A stretch of 64,000 bases of DNA. Origin: Rhea pennata. Lineage: Eukaryota; Chordata; Aves; Rheiformes; Rheidae. The stretch's first letter is position 1. Each line of letters begins with the position of its first letter. The notes beneath the pieces are model-generated. The model had not been told where the DNA came from, searched no databases, and saw only the letters and a list, made by a program, of their open reading frames with translations. Below, piece by piece: positions 12,301 through 24,672 of the stretch. The stretch is from the NCBI RefSeq assembly GCF_028389875.1, contig NC_084702.1, positions 71,397,582-71,461,581 on the forward strand, in the 5' to 3' direction. The position numbers and the translations under genes are program-made.

Positions 12301-13080
12301 GCCTGTGTGGCTATACAAAGGAATGGGAAAGAGAAACTCTGAGCTTATGGCAAGGACTGGGCGCAGCTGGGGTAGGATGTTGCCCAGAACCTGCTGCTTG
12401 AAAACTGAGGTGCTTGGGCAGCCGAGATGAAGACCTGGGACTGCTTGGTAGAGGCATGGCAAAGCTATTTTCCCTGCAGGAACTTCCCCCCTCTCTGAGC
12501 AAGGTTCCCCCCCCCCCCACTGCCTGACTGAGATTACAGAGATTTTGAGATTTTGAGATTACATCTTATGAATGTGGTTTCAGACAATAACAGCTTGCAA
12601 TTACGCAGCACTTTCCACACCAAGGGATTGTGCCTTTCTTTAACTAGCTTTACAAAATCTTTACAATCTTTAATCTTTACAAAACTGGCTGCAGCTGCTG
12701 CTGGGATGCAAAGCTCTAGCCTGCACAGAAGAGTTGCAGCTGAGATCCCTCAAAACATTCTTCCATCCTGTACTGGAAACAGTTAATTTTGCAGGAGATT
12801 TAAGGGTGCTGTTGGCTGGATGTGGCCCAGTGCCTGGACAGCCCAGAGCAAAGGGGCACAGTGCATGTGAAGTGACCAGTATCTCATGCGGACTCTACCC
12901 CATGCTTTATGTATTTTCCGTTGCTACACGCTTGTAGGAGGAAGACTGATAGTGATGGTGGGGATTATCCATCCATGAGTGTGAGGAAAGAAGGGTGCTA
13001 CATTTTCTGGGGAAAGGGGAGACATGATTTGACTTGGATGAGTAAAGGGAGCAGCAATTGCTATAAGACTGATTACGGAG
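6391..13080. other. Intergenic stretch, no gene recognised
   Basis: A T-rich tract lies at about 6421-6462 and poly-C runs at 9316-9327 and 12507-12518. No exon with a recognisable protein family was found. Short AT-rich islands with homeodomain-like TAAT motifs stand out at about 7960-8050, 8345-8460 and 11030-11100 against GC-rich surroundings and could be conserved non-coding elements. That is inference only. Confidence 0.4.
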
Positions 13081-13089
13081 CACAACCTC

Positions 13090-13790
13090 TTGGAAGTCAT
13101 TTCTAAGCACATAAAGGGCAAGAATGTAAATCAGCAGAGATTTCCCAAGAACAAACCATACTGGACTCTAAGGGTGGCAGCCAGCAACTCGACACCCCAC
13201 TAATGGCCAGGAGTGAAAGAAGCATCCTGGGGCAGATACAGCCCCAGCGACCTCAGCATCAGCGACCCGGGCAATGACACAGGATAAATGTTCAGCAAAG
13301 CTGCAGGTGACACTAGATGAGAGTGACTGATGCCTGGCACAGCCTCAGTCCAGAGGGATTAGCTAAACATGAGCATTGACCTCATTAGGTTCACCAAAGA
13401 GGAGTGTGAAGTGCAGTACAGGGTGGAATAACCTGAGGCTGGGAGCTGACCACTGAGCAGCAGCGCTGCTGGGAAGGACCTGGGGGTTATCATGGATGTC
13501 AGGCTGAACGTGAGCCAAGGGAGCACTCTGATCACAAATAAGGCAAACCACATCCTGGGCTACATTAGGGGAAGCATGGCCAGCAGATCAAGGGAAGTTA
13601 TTATCCCCGCTCTTTGGCATTGGTGAAGATGCACAGATCGCAGAAGTGTTTCTAGAAGAGCTTCTAACAGCAGTGCTCCCGCAGCTTCCTTTGTTGTTAA
13701 AGAGAGGTGAAAATGCAGAGGATGATTAAGGGATTGCTGCAGGAGCAATAACAGGGAACCACAGTGTTATTCCAAGGCACTCAGAGCACT
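13090..13790 (+). mobile_element. CR1 LINE fragment, internal part, degraded
   Basis: From about 13476 the plus strand translates in pieces to the CR1 ORF2 region before its C terminus: GKDLGVIMDVRLNVS, then KANHILGYIRGSMASRS, then REVIIPAL. Stop codons and small indels interrupt the frame. The upstream part (13090-13470) resembles the same region at lower similarity. No functional product is expected. Confidence 0.65.
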
Positions 13791-15880
13791 TGGTTGGGAA
13801 GTAGGTGAAGTGGAGTCTCCTGAGAGTCCCATACAGTTCGAATGAGAGATCTGGGGAAGCCAGGAACTCTGCATTTAGATATTAGCTTCTCTTTCGGGTG
13901 GAAAAGTAATGAAAGCCTTGGCTGAAAAGACTATGTTTTTCTCTGCGGTCACAGATACTCTAAACTATGGCAATAGCAAAATGCTTCCAATTATTGTTTG
14001 CTGCTACACAGCTGAAAGGGAACAATACTTTGCTGGACCATTTTCAGGCTAGCGACAAACCTCCTTCAGTATCTGAAAGTGTGAAAAAGCAAATGATTTG
14101 TAGCTTGGCAGACCATTGCTATTTGCAGCTGGCAGCGCTCGGGGTAACTTTGGGCAACTCCTCTGTGTTTACAAGGGAACGGACAACAAAAATAAATATT
14201 TGCCTGGTGTTGATCACCCAGCCGCTGCGTTGTGCAGAGCCTGCTGAAATCAGGCTGTGAGTCTGGGAGCTGGGTAGCTTTCAGTCCTTCTCCCTTGTCA
14301 GCTACAGATGCTTCAGAGTTTCAGATGAGACTTGTCCTTCATGGATGGACTGAGGCAAGTCCCCACGTGCCGTCACCTTCATACTCTGGAGTGGAAAGGA
14401 ACATGTGGGAGCTCTAATAACTGTCTGTGCATGAGGGGAAAACAGCAGAGCATCATTTTGAGAGGTTCTTAAGGCTGGTGAAACCTTAGAGGGGTTTCCC
14501 CACCAGGCGAAAAGGTCATCACGCGGGACTGCATTCACTGGGGTGCCTTAGCCCTGGCCCCTGCCTTCGTGAGTGACTGCAGAGCATCGAGCCCCGAACC
14601 CTCTCCGATATCAAAGCTTTTAGGCTCCCCAGGCTTCATTATACTCAAAGGCAGCCACATGAAAGAATATTTTCCCTTTGTAAACAGACTTAGTCAGACA
14701 CAGAGACCTGCTTAGCATCGATCCTGTTAGGCTGGGCTTCAAATTCAATTTGTTTCCTTTGTACCTGTGAAAAGTTTGGTAAATTGATTTAAATAATAAA
14801 GATGCATTGACAGCGATTACAGCTGATAAATACCATTTTAAATAATAAGATGAGGCTTATCATCACTAAACTGTTTGCCTGAGGGCTGCAAAAATGTACT
14901 GTAAAGAGAACAGTATTTCTCTAAGATATCCCTTAAAGTCCTAGCCTTTATTTCTCATAAGATTGACTATTTTCCATCCATTTTTCAGAGGCGGAAGCTC
15001 TGAAAAACTCAAAGAGTGAAGCCAACAGTCCCCAAATCTGCAATTTATACCACTAGTGTAATCTCTGCATAACAGCGACTGATGAATATGCATTGTAGCA
15101 TTTCCGTGTGCGGCAGAAAGTAACCTATTTCTAGCCTCGAGCCAGCTGCAGTAGGTCTGCCTCTTTCTGCAGCTCTGTGCCAGCAGTGGGGCTGTGTCCT
15201 TTCCGGATAGATGAGGATGCCATGAGAAAACCCTGAGTCTGGACTTGGTCTGTGGGTTGAGGACAGGTCCAACTGCTAGCCCCCTGCGAGAGTGCTGGTC
15301 ATGCCACTCTGTGCCTGCCTCTCCTGGACACATTTAAGGGATGTGAGGCTCAGCAGAGTTTGGGGTTCAGTGAGGTGGCAGCCGGATGCAGAGGGATTGA
15401 CAGCAATCTCAGAGACAGCCTTGACGTTACGCCGGTAATAGCAGCAGAGATGTGACAGACTGAGATGAGCAGCCAAGTGACACTTTAATGAGTGTTAATG
15501 GGAGGCAAGAATTAAGTCCTGCCGGCTCATTAGCATGGGAAGAGGTGCCATCTGCCATGGCTGGCAGGGTTCATTGCTGCCGTTTTGGGTGGGTGCTGAT
15601 TCCCGTGGAGAGTGGAGAGATGAGACTTGTGCCCAGGAGGCCCTGGGCCACCTCACCTGTGATGGCCGTGTCCCAGGCCCCTGTTAGACCGGGTGCCGAA
15701 TCCCAGCTTTCCCAGCGACGGGTGCCGCGCAGCCTTGGAGATGTGACTCTGGGTACAGTCATAGTACACCCATAGGAGATGCTCAGATTCTGCTGTTTTA
15801 TCCCATGTGTTTCAAGGCAGCATGAAATTCCAGGTGCTATTTCTCCAGGCACCGCTGAGTTTCCAAGTGAGGACGGCGGG
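13791..15880. other. Intergenic, partly AT-rich, possible regulatory islands
   Basis: No gene recognised. Positions 14620-14930 are strikingly AT-rich with AATAATAA strings and GATA/TTATC motifs. Positions 15484-15535 hold a cluster of homeodomain-type sites (TTAATGAG, GTTAATGG, AATTAAG, CTCATTAG) about 0.8 kb before the SPATA31-like gene. These are candidate enhancers, not shown to be functional. Confidence 0.35.
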
Positions 15881-16194
15881 CTCAGGCAGTGTCACCTGCT
15901 CCCAGCTGGGCCCCCCTCTCTGCAAGCAGCAGGGCACCACTCGTGTCTGGGAGCGGCAGCAGAGCTGGCTGCGGGGCTCCCTGCTGCTGGTTTCTGGCTG
16001 GAGTGGGAGAACCAGGGCACGCAGAGGGGCCACGGGAAGTGGCCGTCACCCAACAGGCGGGCGCGACACCCCGGGGTCCGGGCACCGGGCAAACGGCTGC
16101 CGGGGGGGTGAGTTCTGGTGCGAGCACCAGGCTGCCGCAGGCGCGGCGGGGCGCGGGGGGGCCCGGCGGGACTCGCGGGGCGCCGCGAAGCCGC

Positions 16195-16257
16195 CGCTCT
16201 GTGACCTCACAGCGGCGCTCTGTGACCTCACAGCGGCGCTCTGTGACCTCACCGCCC
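16195..16257 (+). promoter_or_regulatory. Three tandem 21-bp repeats with palindromic core upstream of the SPATA31-like gene
   Basis: Three copies, starting at 16195, 16216 and 16237, share CTCTGTGACCTCAC; the first two are identical over 21 bp. The core TGTGACCTCACA is an inverted repeat (TGTGA-CC-TCACA) and contains TGACCTCA, one base from the CRE octamer TGACGTCA and also a nuclear-receptor half site. The array lies 74-136 bp before the first ATG, as expected for a proximal promoter element. A CREM/ATF or nuclear-receptor role is inference. Confidence 0.7.
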
Positions 16258-16330
16258 CGCGCCCCTTCCCGCGGCGCAGCGCCCGCTCGGCGCGGCCCGG
16301 CCCGGCGCGGCCCGGCTCGGCCCGGCCGCC

Positions 16331-19300
16331 ATGCTGGGCGCCCTGGGGCCGGCGCTGCGCCGCGGGCTCGCCCCGCTCGGCGGCGGCGGCGCCCTGCTCG
16401 GCCCCGGCCTCCTGCTGCTGGCGGCCGCCGCCCTGCTCGCCGCCGCCCGCCGCCGCCAGGTACGGGGCGGGGGGTGGTCCGGGCGGCGGGAGGCTCCGTC
16501 CCGTCCCGCCCCGCCCCGCTCGGTCCCGTCCCGTCCCGTCCCGCCCCCTCCATCCCGGCCCGGCCCGGCCCGTCACGGCGCTCCTGTGCCCGCAGGGCGG
16601 CGGCCGCGGCTGGTGGCGCCGGCGGCGGGCGGCGACCCCGGGCCCAGGTAAGGCCGCGGCGGCGCGGGGCGGCGCGGGCAGGGTCCGGCCCGGCCCGGGG
16701 GGGCGCGTCCCGCCGCCGCCGCTCAGCGCCGCCTCCCGCCTTGCAGGTGGCGCCGGCGGCGGCAGCGGCCGGGCCGAGCCGCGGTGCCGCCGCCCCGGCT
16801 GCGCCCGCTGCGCCGCCGCCGCCCGCGAGCTGCAGCGGCGGGTGCTGGCGGCGCGGGCCGGGCCCGCGGCGGCGCTGGGGCCGCGCTCCGTGGCCTCGTG
16901 GGGCTCCAGCACGTGGCGGGCGGCGTGGTGGGACCTGGAGGAGCTGGTGCGGGCCGGCGGCCTCTCCCGGGGCTCCTCCAGCGACGGCGCCGCCGCGGCC
17001 CCCGGCGACGGGCGCTCGGGGCACCGCTGCCCCTTCTGCCCCCCGCCGCGGGGCCGGGCCGCCCCCCCGCCGCCGAGCCCCCCGCGGGCCCGAGCCCCCG
17101 GCGCCCGCCCGCCCGGCGCCCCCCCGTCCCTCCGGAGCCACCTGGCTCGCAAAGGCCTGGAGATCTGGCTGGGGGCCCTGCCCGGGCCGGTGCGGCGGTC
17201 GCAGCAGCGCGCCGCCCGGCGCCAGGGCCGCCCCGGCCTGCCCAAGCCCATCGGCCCGGGGCAGGCCCGGCCGCTGGCCCGCCGGCGCCTCTGCCCCTCG
17301 CTGCAGGGCAAGGCCGACGCCGTCGCCGCCAACGTGCTGCAGAAGCGCCTCCGCGGGCTCTGGGGCGTCCCCAACCCCACCGAGGAGTCCCTGGCCCTCC
17401 TGGTGCCCTGCCCCCCGCCGCTGCTCGCCCCCCTGGACCCGGGGACGCCGTGGGAGTGCGAGGCCCCTGGCCGCCCGCCGGCGCCCGCCCGCGCGCCGCC
17501 CGCCCCAGCCTCCTCCGCCGGCGGCCGGCTCGCGGGCTCCTGCCCCGAGCACCCCGGCAGCAGAGGCGAAGGTCTCCCCGCCGGGGTCTGCTCCTGCATC
17601 GAGCGGGCGCCAGGGAGCGTCACGCGGGACAGCCTGCTCCGCCGGCATGGGGGGCCGCCCCGGAGCGCGGAGGAGCCCCGGGGGCTGCGCGGGAGGGGCT
17701 CGGCCACCCCCAGCCCCGAGCCCCCCGGCCCAGTGGACGGGGGTGGCGGCACCAACTGGGCCGGCGGCAGATGTCAGCGTTGAGGCCGATCTCGCCGCCC
17801 CGGGCTCGCGCGTGGCCGATGCGGAGGACGGGAGCTGGCCCGGAGCGGCGGGCCGCGCCACTGCTGTGCCGAAGCTGGAGCTGAGCCGGGATGTCCGCAG
17901 CAAGCTGTGGGTGCACACGGCGAGGAAGTGCCTGGAGACGCGGCTGCGAATCTTCCCGGCAGCGGTGCGGCGGTCGCTGGAGACACCGCAGCCAGCACCG
18001 CCCCGGCTCCCGCCGGACGGAGCCGGCGGCCCCGACGTGCAGCCAGAGAAGCCGGCGCAGCCGCGGTGCGGGGCGTCCCCGGGGGCCCGGCAGCCGCGCT
18101 CTCGCCCGGTGCCCGTCCACATCGCGGTGCCCGAGGCCCTGTTCCTGCCCGAGGAGCAGCGTGAGGCCCTGGAGCTGCACGTCCGCGCCAAGCGGCTGCA
18201 GCGCCGCCGCGACCTGCTCGGCCCCAGCCCCGGCCCAGCGCTGCCGTCCCCGCCGGGCACCCAGGGCGGCCACGCAGCCCCCGGCACTGGCTCCCTGCCT
18301 GGGGCGCTCGGCGGCGCCGGCGACGAGGCGGCTGCGACCAGCGAAGCCCCGGGGAAGCGCCAAACACCGCCAAAGCCCTGGGCACCAGCGACTGCTGTGG
18401 TCTCTCCAGTCCTCGTCCCTGCAGCCACCAGCTTGGCCAGGGGGGACGCGGCGGCTGCGATGCCCTTCCTGGAGAAGACGACGAGAGCCAGTGAGGAGGC
18501 CATGAGCTGGCTGGAGACGCGCGTCAGGCGGGGAGGCCGGGAGGTGAAGGCAGAGGTCGGGGAGGATGAGGAGGTGCCGGCTGCCACTCCCCGACAGCCG
18601 CAGCCCGCGGTGGCCGCCCAAGGCCTGCAGCTGCGGCCACCTCAGGGGCTCCCCGTGTCGCCGGAGGAGCCGCAGGCCGGGGCAGGGGAGAGACCCGGCG
18701 CAGCCGCAGTGCGGGAGCACGCAGGCACCGGCAAGAGGCCAGCGCGGTGCCGTGCCCCCCAGCAGGGAGCCCCGTGCGGGGAACGCAGCCCCCCGCGGCG
18801 AGGCCGGGGCTGCTCACCGCCGGCCTCCGTGGCCACGCTGCGCTGGAGCAGGAGGCGGATCCTGCGGGCGCTCGAGGCCGGTCTGCAGGAAATGGCCCGG
18901 AGCCGGCGGGACAGGACGGAGGCGCCCAGCCCCCAGCCGTCTCCTTCCCCTCCGTCATGCCCAGGGGTCCAGCCCTGCGTGGCGGAGGGGCCTGTGGGTG
19001 CTGGGGGCTGGAGTGGGGCCCCCCTGTGCTGTGCCCCCCAGCCCCGAACGGAGGAGCCCTGGGCACCCCTGCCCCGCCATGGCCCCTCCTGGCCACACCA
19101 GCATCCTGGTACGGCAGAGGGGACGGGCAGGGCATCCACAGCTGCCGGGCGCCTGGGGCGTGCTCCATCCCTGCCGGGTGCCCAGGGACCAGCACTCGGC
19201 ACTCCCGCCCCAAGCTCGGCGCCCAGGGTGGGGACGGATGGCAGCGGCAGGAAGAAAGCTCCAAGCGTGGCTGGGGGCAGAGGAGCCAGCCCCATGGAGC

Positions 19301-19626
19301 AGCAGTGTTGGGTCCCCGGTGTCACGGTGGGGACTGTGCTGCCTCGAGGCCTCGGGGACTGTGTGCCTGGTGAGGACCATGGGGCACCAGGAGCTGTGCA
19401 GGAAGGTAGAGGCTGGAAGACACCAGGAAAGAAACCATCTCTGCGGGAAGCCAGGCAAAGGAAGAGGATTGTTGCTTGGAGGGCCCAGTGCTGTGCCTGC
19501 GACACCAGGGAGGAGACTGTCGCTTGGAGTGGGGACGTGAAGGATTGCACAGACGGCTCCTGGGCCGTTTGGGAGGGATCGCAGTGGGTCGGGGAGGGAG
19601 AAGCGCAGGAAGACAGAGGGGGGTGA
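16331..19626 (+). CDS. SPATA31/FAM205-family protein, multi-exon, with a frame break
   Basis: Proposed exons are 16331-16459 (43 residues, membrane segment at about residues 21-39 followed by Arg-Arg-Arg), 16596-16647, and a large exon from 16747; all junctions are GT/AG with consistent phases. Exon 3 opens with the family's cysteine cluster (C74, C79, C82: CRRPGCARC). Family repeats follow: RSHLARKGLEIWLGALP at about residues 190-206, then NVLQKRLRGLWGVPNPTEES. This frame stops at 17783. Further family repeats lie in the +1 frame, VRSKLWVHTARKCLETR from about 17891 and LPEEQREALELHVRAKRL at about 18148, and that frame runs open to the stop at 19626. The shift must fall between about 17470 and 17880. 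No good intron explains it, so a sequence error in very GC-rich DNA or a real mutation is likely. SPATA31 proteins are linked to spermatogenesis. Position beside CCL21 matches human FAM205A. Confidence 0.75.
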
Positions 19627-19656
19627 AAAGGTCTGGGCAATTTGTCCTACAGTCCC

Positions 19657-19662
19657 ATTAAA
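19657..19662 (+). terminator. Poly-A signal variant ATTAAA of the SPATA31-like gene
   Basis: ATTAAA lies 30 bp after the stop codon of the downstream frame. This supports the +1 frame as the true 3' end of the gene. No AATAAA lies nearer. Confidence 0.5.
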
Positions 19663-22600
19663 ACCTATTTTTAACCCTCACTGTGGGAGTTGCTCCCTGT
19701 GCTGTGAACTGTGGGCGAATTTGGAGGTGCTGGTGTTTGTGTGTGGTGCGCACTGGTGGCAACCAGATGTTTGTATGACACAACCTACCCCAAGCTTCCC
19801 CACTGACAGCGCTGTGCCTCCGCTTCCCTCTGCTCGTGTCCAGGCCAGCCTGTCCAGGTATTTTCCAGAATTCCTGTCAGGCTCATTTGAAAACTTTCCC
19901 ATTTTAAATACCGGCAACTACATGGTCTTCAGTCCCCTAGGATTTCTCGTCCTGGCCCTGAGCTTTGCCAGGTTTCAGCAGCTCAGAAGGAACTTGGACT
20001 GCTTTGTGTGCATGCAGTGAGAGTGGCCTGTGAGACTGGTGGACTCCAGCATTTTGCTGATGCTGGGAAATCTGCTCCTTGGTTCCCGGTGGACGTGTTT
20101 CAGTATCGCTGCAAGATGTCAACCTCTTGTGCAGCTTCATTTCAAAGGCAGCCTCCAAATGCCTGTGATCTGGGTCTGCTCTGCACGAGAGCCTTGTACT
20201 TACTAGCCTTTTGGTGACTGCCGTAAAATGTCTGATTCGTGAGGATATCCAGTTAACAGCTATTCAGCATGAAAAACGAGGACAAGCGAGGGGAGGAGTA
20301 ATAAATCAACCTTGCAGATGCACCAGCCCTAGAGAACAGGGCATGACAGAGAGCACCACGGACCTGAGCTCTCAGCTCGCTGACGGCCAGGCCCGTGCAG
20401 GGGCGTGAAGAGCAGTGAGGAGCTTCAGCCAGAGCCAGAAAATGAGGAGGGCAACGGCATCCCCCTGTGTCTCATGGAAAGCTCCTCAACGGGGTATTTG
20501 AGGGAGGGTTGTGCAAAACAGAGTGTTTTAAGGGGATGGTGAGAATGTGCAAAGTTTAGGCTGTTTGAGGAAGGAGCAAAGGCAGGGAAAGGAGGGAGGA
20601 AAATTCAGGTAGGAGTAAGCATGAGAAAATGGAGGGGGGAGGAGAAAGGGGCCAGACATACGCTTGCCTGGCCAAGCCCTACACCCCTACACCTCTTCAC
20701 CGCAACCTGTTCTTATTCAACTCTTTTCCTAACTCGTTCCTGTGTGCCACCTGGAGACCAGGATGGACACTTCCCTTCAGCTGCCAGGGAGCAGAGGGGA
20801 GGCCCTGGGGCCAGAGGGACCGTCGGGGCTCTCAGGCAGCCATGAGCAGCCCACAGGGACTGGGACACCGCGGGACATGCAGGCTCCGTTACCCAGGACG
20901 TGCAGCAAAGCCAGGGGCTGGTGGAGAGTGAAGTGACAGGGGCAGAAAAGGGGTGACTGAGACAGTATGTTCTTTAAAAAGAGGGTATTAGAGGTTACAA
21001 TCTGAACTGTGCAGTGGGGAGGGGACATGTCTGGCTCAGGCCTGGTGAGTTCAGCAGAGAAGGGGAAGCAGCCATCAGAAATGAGCTGGTTTGTCGTGGG
21101 CAGATACAAATGGGAAGCTGGGAAGTGTACAAAATTGGAAAAGGAGTTGAACACTCCTGGGAGAGCTCCATGGCAGACCTCCATGATGATGAAGAAAGTC
21201 TGTTTCCAAAAAGAATGAAAATACTATTACGCAAAACGCAGAAAGGAAGAAAATGTCTGTATTCAGTATTTGGGAGGAAGCAAGAAGACTGCAAAATACT
21301 TTCTAGCCTATAGGGCACAAGAAATGGTGATAGACATATACTGAGGGCAAATATTTTAAAAGCAGCAGCCCAGATAAATTGTACCCCAGAGCCCTGAAAG
21401 AATGAGCTGAGGGATCTTCATTGGTATTTATTTTGAATACAATTGGAATTTCCCTGGTGCTCTCAGGAGATGCTGGGGCAGGCAGGCATCTGCTGAGTAT
21501 CTCCCTGCTCGTACATCCACGTCCCCCTGAGCACAGAGCATCCTTCATGTGAGTAAGGCACGCAGAGACAGGGCAGCTCTTACTACAAGTGTCTCGAGAG
21601 AAGAATGACGAAAGAAGAATGACAGTGCTTTCTGGGAAAAGCTGGAGCAAAGCAAAGCTAATGCAAGTCCCAAATGAATTTTAAAAGACGAATGGGAATG
21701 CACACTATCTCCCAAATTTGTCTCTCTGGCTGGTGCTGGCACCATAGTGGGTTCAGCTGCTTTCTCCCCATGGGAAGGAGCCCCTTTCTGCGTGGCTCTA
21801 TGCCTCTGCCTCCTCCTCTGTCCCCAGGCTGAATAAATGTGAGCAGTGTGTGAAGACAGAGCCCTTCTCCCTGGCACGAGCCTGCTGCGGGGGTGCTCTG
21901 CAGCTTAGCTGAGAGCGTCCCTTCGTGGTGCGACATGGACCTGACATAATACCCCTTCAGAGGTTCAGTCACCACTGTGCCAAATAGCCTTTAATGAAGA
22001 AAGCACCGTGAAGTTTCTTAGTCTCTGCTTCTTGCCATCAGAAAGTCTTTCTTGCTTCTAGAATAGCTTCCAACTTACTTTGTCTAAGCTGCACTTTGCC
22101 TGTGTGTTCTCTGTTGTTTGCACAACCAAAACTGTGAGTTCTCTTGAAACCTTGTTTGCAAACTGCACGGTCATTTCTTGTCCTTCCCTTTACTGTTAAG
22201 GATAAGGACACCCTCGAAAGCGTATTGGAGGTGGGAGTCCCCTTGGTAGTTAGTGGACTTCAGGTTGCTCTGATTTGAGGAGGGGCTGGAGGCAATTCAG
22301 GAGAGTGTGTGACCCCAGGCAGTGGCAGCTGTCCGTGGGGATGCGGCACTCTCCAGCCTGTTCCCCCCAGGACCAGTTCTGGGCTTGATGTCATTCAGCA
22401 TGATAGGAAATTAATATTAAATTGCTATAGATGAAATCTGCAGGTACAGAGACAAGTAAGGAGCTAAAATCATTTCAAGAGAAACCAGACAGGGATGCTT
22501 TCGCCTGTTACTGCGCGGGAGGTGCGAGAAGGTGATCTAATGGCTCCCTCTGGCCGTGGGCTCTGGGAGTCTGAGAAATGCATCCTGTAGCTGCACCATT

Positions 22601-22840
22601 TCCAACAGACATTCGAGGAGCTGCAGATCCGGTTCCTCTCCCGGAGCTGTGCTCTGCAAAAGGCTTCCTTCACTACCGGGTCCTGTGAGTTACTGCACGA
22701 CATAGAAACGCAGGGCTGGTGGGCATCACATTGCCCACAGGTTTTTAGGGCACACAGAAGGTGGTGAATCCTTATTTCCAGGGAGCCTGAGCAATGGTTT
22801 GGGATTTCTAGAAGAACTCATCTCTTTCCTGCTGTAGAGA
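19663..22840. other. Intergenic stretch, no gene recognised
   Basis: Many short frames but no recognisable family, no exon pairs and no strong repeat identification. Probably unique, slowly decayed sequence. Confidence 0.4.
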
Positions 22841-22849
22841 AGTGATTAT

Positions 22850-23310
22850 CCTGCACTTGCTACACCACCTCTGCAGAGCTCCCAGTTGGGCCTCCCAATG
22901 CATGAAAGACATCGATAAAGTGGAGCAAATTCAGCAGAGATCACTGAGATGGTTGGGGGCTGGAGCACTTGTCCTGTGAGAAGAGGCTGAGGCAGCTGGA
23001 CCTGCGCAGCCTGAAGAAGAGATTGTTTTGCAGGGATCTCACAGCAGCCCCCAACACCTGTGTGGAGGGGATTGAGAAGACAGAGCCAGGCTTTTTTATG
23101 GAGATGCACAACAAGAAGATGAGAGAACTTGGAACATGGGGAAGTTTTCTCCCTCAAGGACAGCCAAGCACTGGAAGAGGGGCCCGAAGTGGTTGAGGGG
23201 TCTCCAGCTTTGTAGGTTTTCAAGACCTAGGTGGGCAAAGCCCTGAGCAACTGGTCTGATCTCACTGGTGACTCTGCTTTGGGCAAGAGATTGAACCAGA
23301 GACCTGCTGA
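22850..23310 (+). mobile_element. CR1 LINE fragment, 3' portion, old
   Basis: The plus strand carries diverged CR1 text: a segment like CAGAGATCACTGAGATGGTT, then GAGGCTGAGGCAGCTGGACC (an LxxLGLFSLEK-region relative), then the pre-terminal block with GGTTTTCAAGACCTAGGTGG. Reading frames are broken. Confidence 0.65.
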
Positions 23311-24465
23311 GGTTGCTTCCAGAATGGATCGGTTTGCAAACCTATGGAAGGGCCCTGCAGTGGGAGGAAGGGGGGAGATCAGCAGCTGCAAATGGACTTG
23401 GCCAAAAGGAGCCTGAGGTAGGAACAAGGGAAGGCTAGAGAAAAGGACTGCCTGGATGCCTGTTGGGAGGCTGTACCCTGAGAAGTTCCTGATGTCTGGA
23501 GTGAGCCAGTCTTAGTAAGACCTGGTCAGAGCACAGGGCTCTTGGAGCTGGTGGAGAGGAGTGGGACCAAACAGCTTGAGAAGTCAGACAAATTCAGATA
23601 AGAAGTGAAGCCAATTTCTAGCATTTCCTTTTGGGTTTGGACAACACGCTCTTTTATCAGCTCCTAAGGAGACCCAAGAGGAAGGATAAGGGGAAATTAA
23701 TGGAGCTGTTTGGAAAGCATCTGTAAACTCTTTGGCCTGGAGCGGCAGAGCAGCTGGGAGCTCATGCCAGAGGGCCACGAGGGAAGGAGCAAAGCACGGC
23801 CTGGGGCGGTCTGCACGCTCCCACACAGGGCACGTACCTCAGGGCTGGGGGCCCAGCTGCCCGGACGATGGGGCATGAGAGCTGCCTTTCTGCGGGGAAG
23901 AGCAACGGGGTGCTGATGTCTGTGTTGGGAACAGAGTGGGGCAGGAGCTTACGCCCACATTTCGGAGACAAGAGGGGTAAATCCAGAGAGCGTGTAGGGT
24001 TCAGAGAGGAAGGAAGGGCTGGGCTTTCTCAGCCCCTGGCAGGACCCGTGTCTGTCTGTGATTCATGAGGGCTCGACTGGATCTGGGCGAGCTGATGAAG
24101 TGTGCACGGAAACACCACCAGGCGCCTCGACCAGCTGGCCAAGAGCAGCCCAGGGTCAAACTCTTGTCCCCAGGCACAGCGGCTGCATTCACTGACCCAT
24201 GGGACTGGTCTCTGGCCCTGCTTGCCCCACAGAGCGGCTCGGTATTTAGCACTGTGCTAGCTTGCCAGACTTGAAAGCATGCGAAGGAGCATGTGCACGA
24301 TTTAGCAGTGTGCATGGTGATCTTCCAGCAGGATCGCTGCAGCCTGAGCATTGCTTTGGGTGGACATGGTTGCTCCAGATCCTCTGCCCCAATAAATTAA
24401 GAAATATCAATGGGAATAAGGCCAAGAGAGACTTTTCTGAAGCAACAGGCAATCCCTGGTTTTAT

Positions 24466-24672
24466 AGCTGAATCATGGAATTGGTAAGATTGGAAGGGAC
24501 CTCTGGAGATCATCTAGTTCAACTCCCCTGCTCAATCAGGGTCACCGAGAACACATTAGCCAGGGTTGCATCCAGGCAGGCTTTGAATATCTCCAGAGAA
24601 GGAGACTCCACAACCCCTCTGGGGATCCTGTTCCAGTGCTCTGTCACTCTCACAGGGAAGAAATTCCTGAGA
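24466..24672 (-). mobile_element. CR1 LINE 3' end, minus strand
   Basis: Starts with the 3' end signature ATCATGGAATTGGTAAGATT and the conserved GACCTCTGGAGATCATCTAG, then continues through the block complementary to the CR1 ORF2 C terminus (ACTCCACAACCCCTCTGGGG, CTGTTCCAGTGCTCTGTCAC). This is a 5'-truncated copy inserted in reverse to the genes. Confidence 0.9.

Noticed and set aside
15882-18587. Minus-strand open frame of 901 residues across the SPATA31-like gene
   Set aside because: It is antisense to exons with proper splice sites and recognisable family repeats. Its length follows from extreme GC content, where stop codons are rare; the peptide is Gly/Ala/Arg/Pro-rich without a domain.
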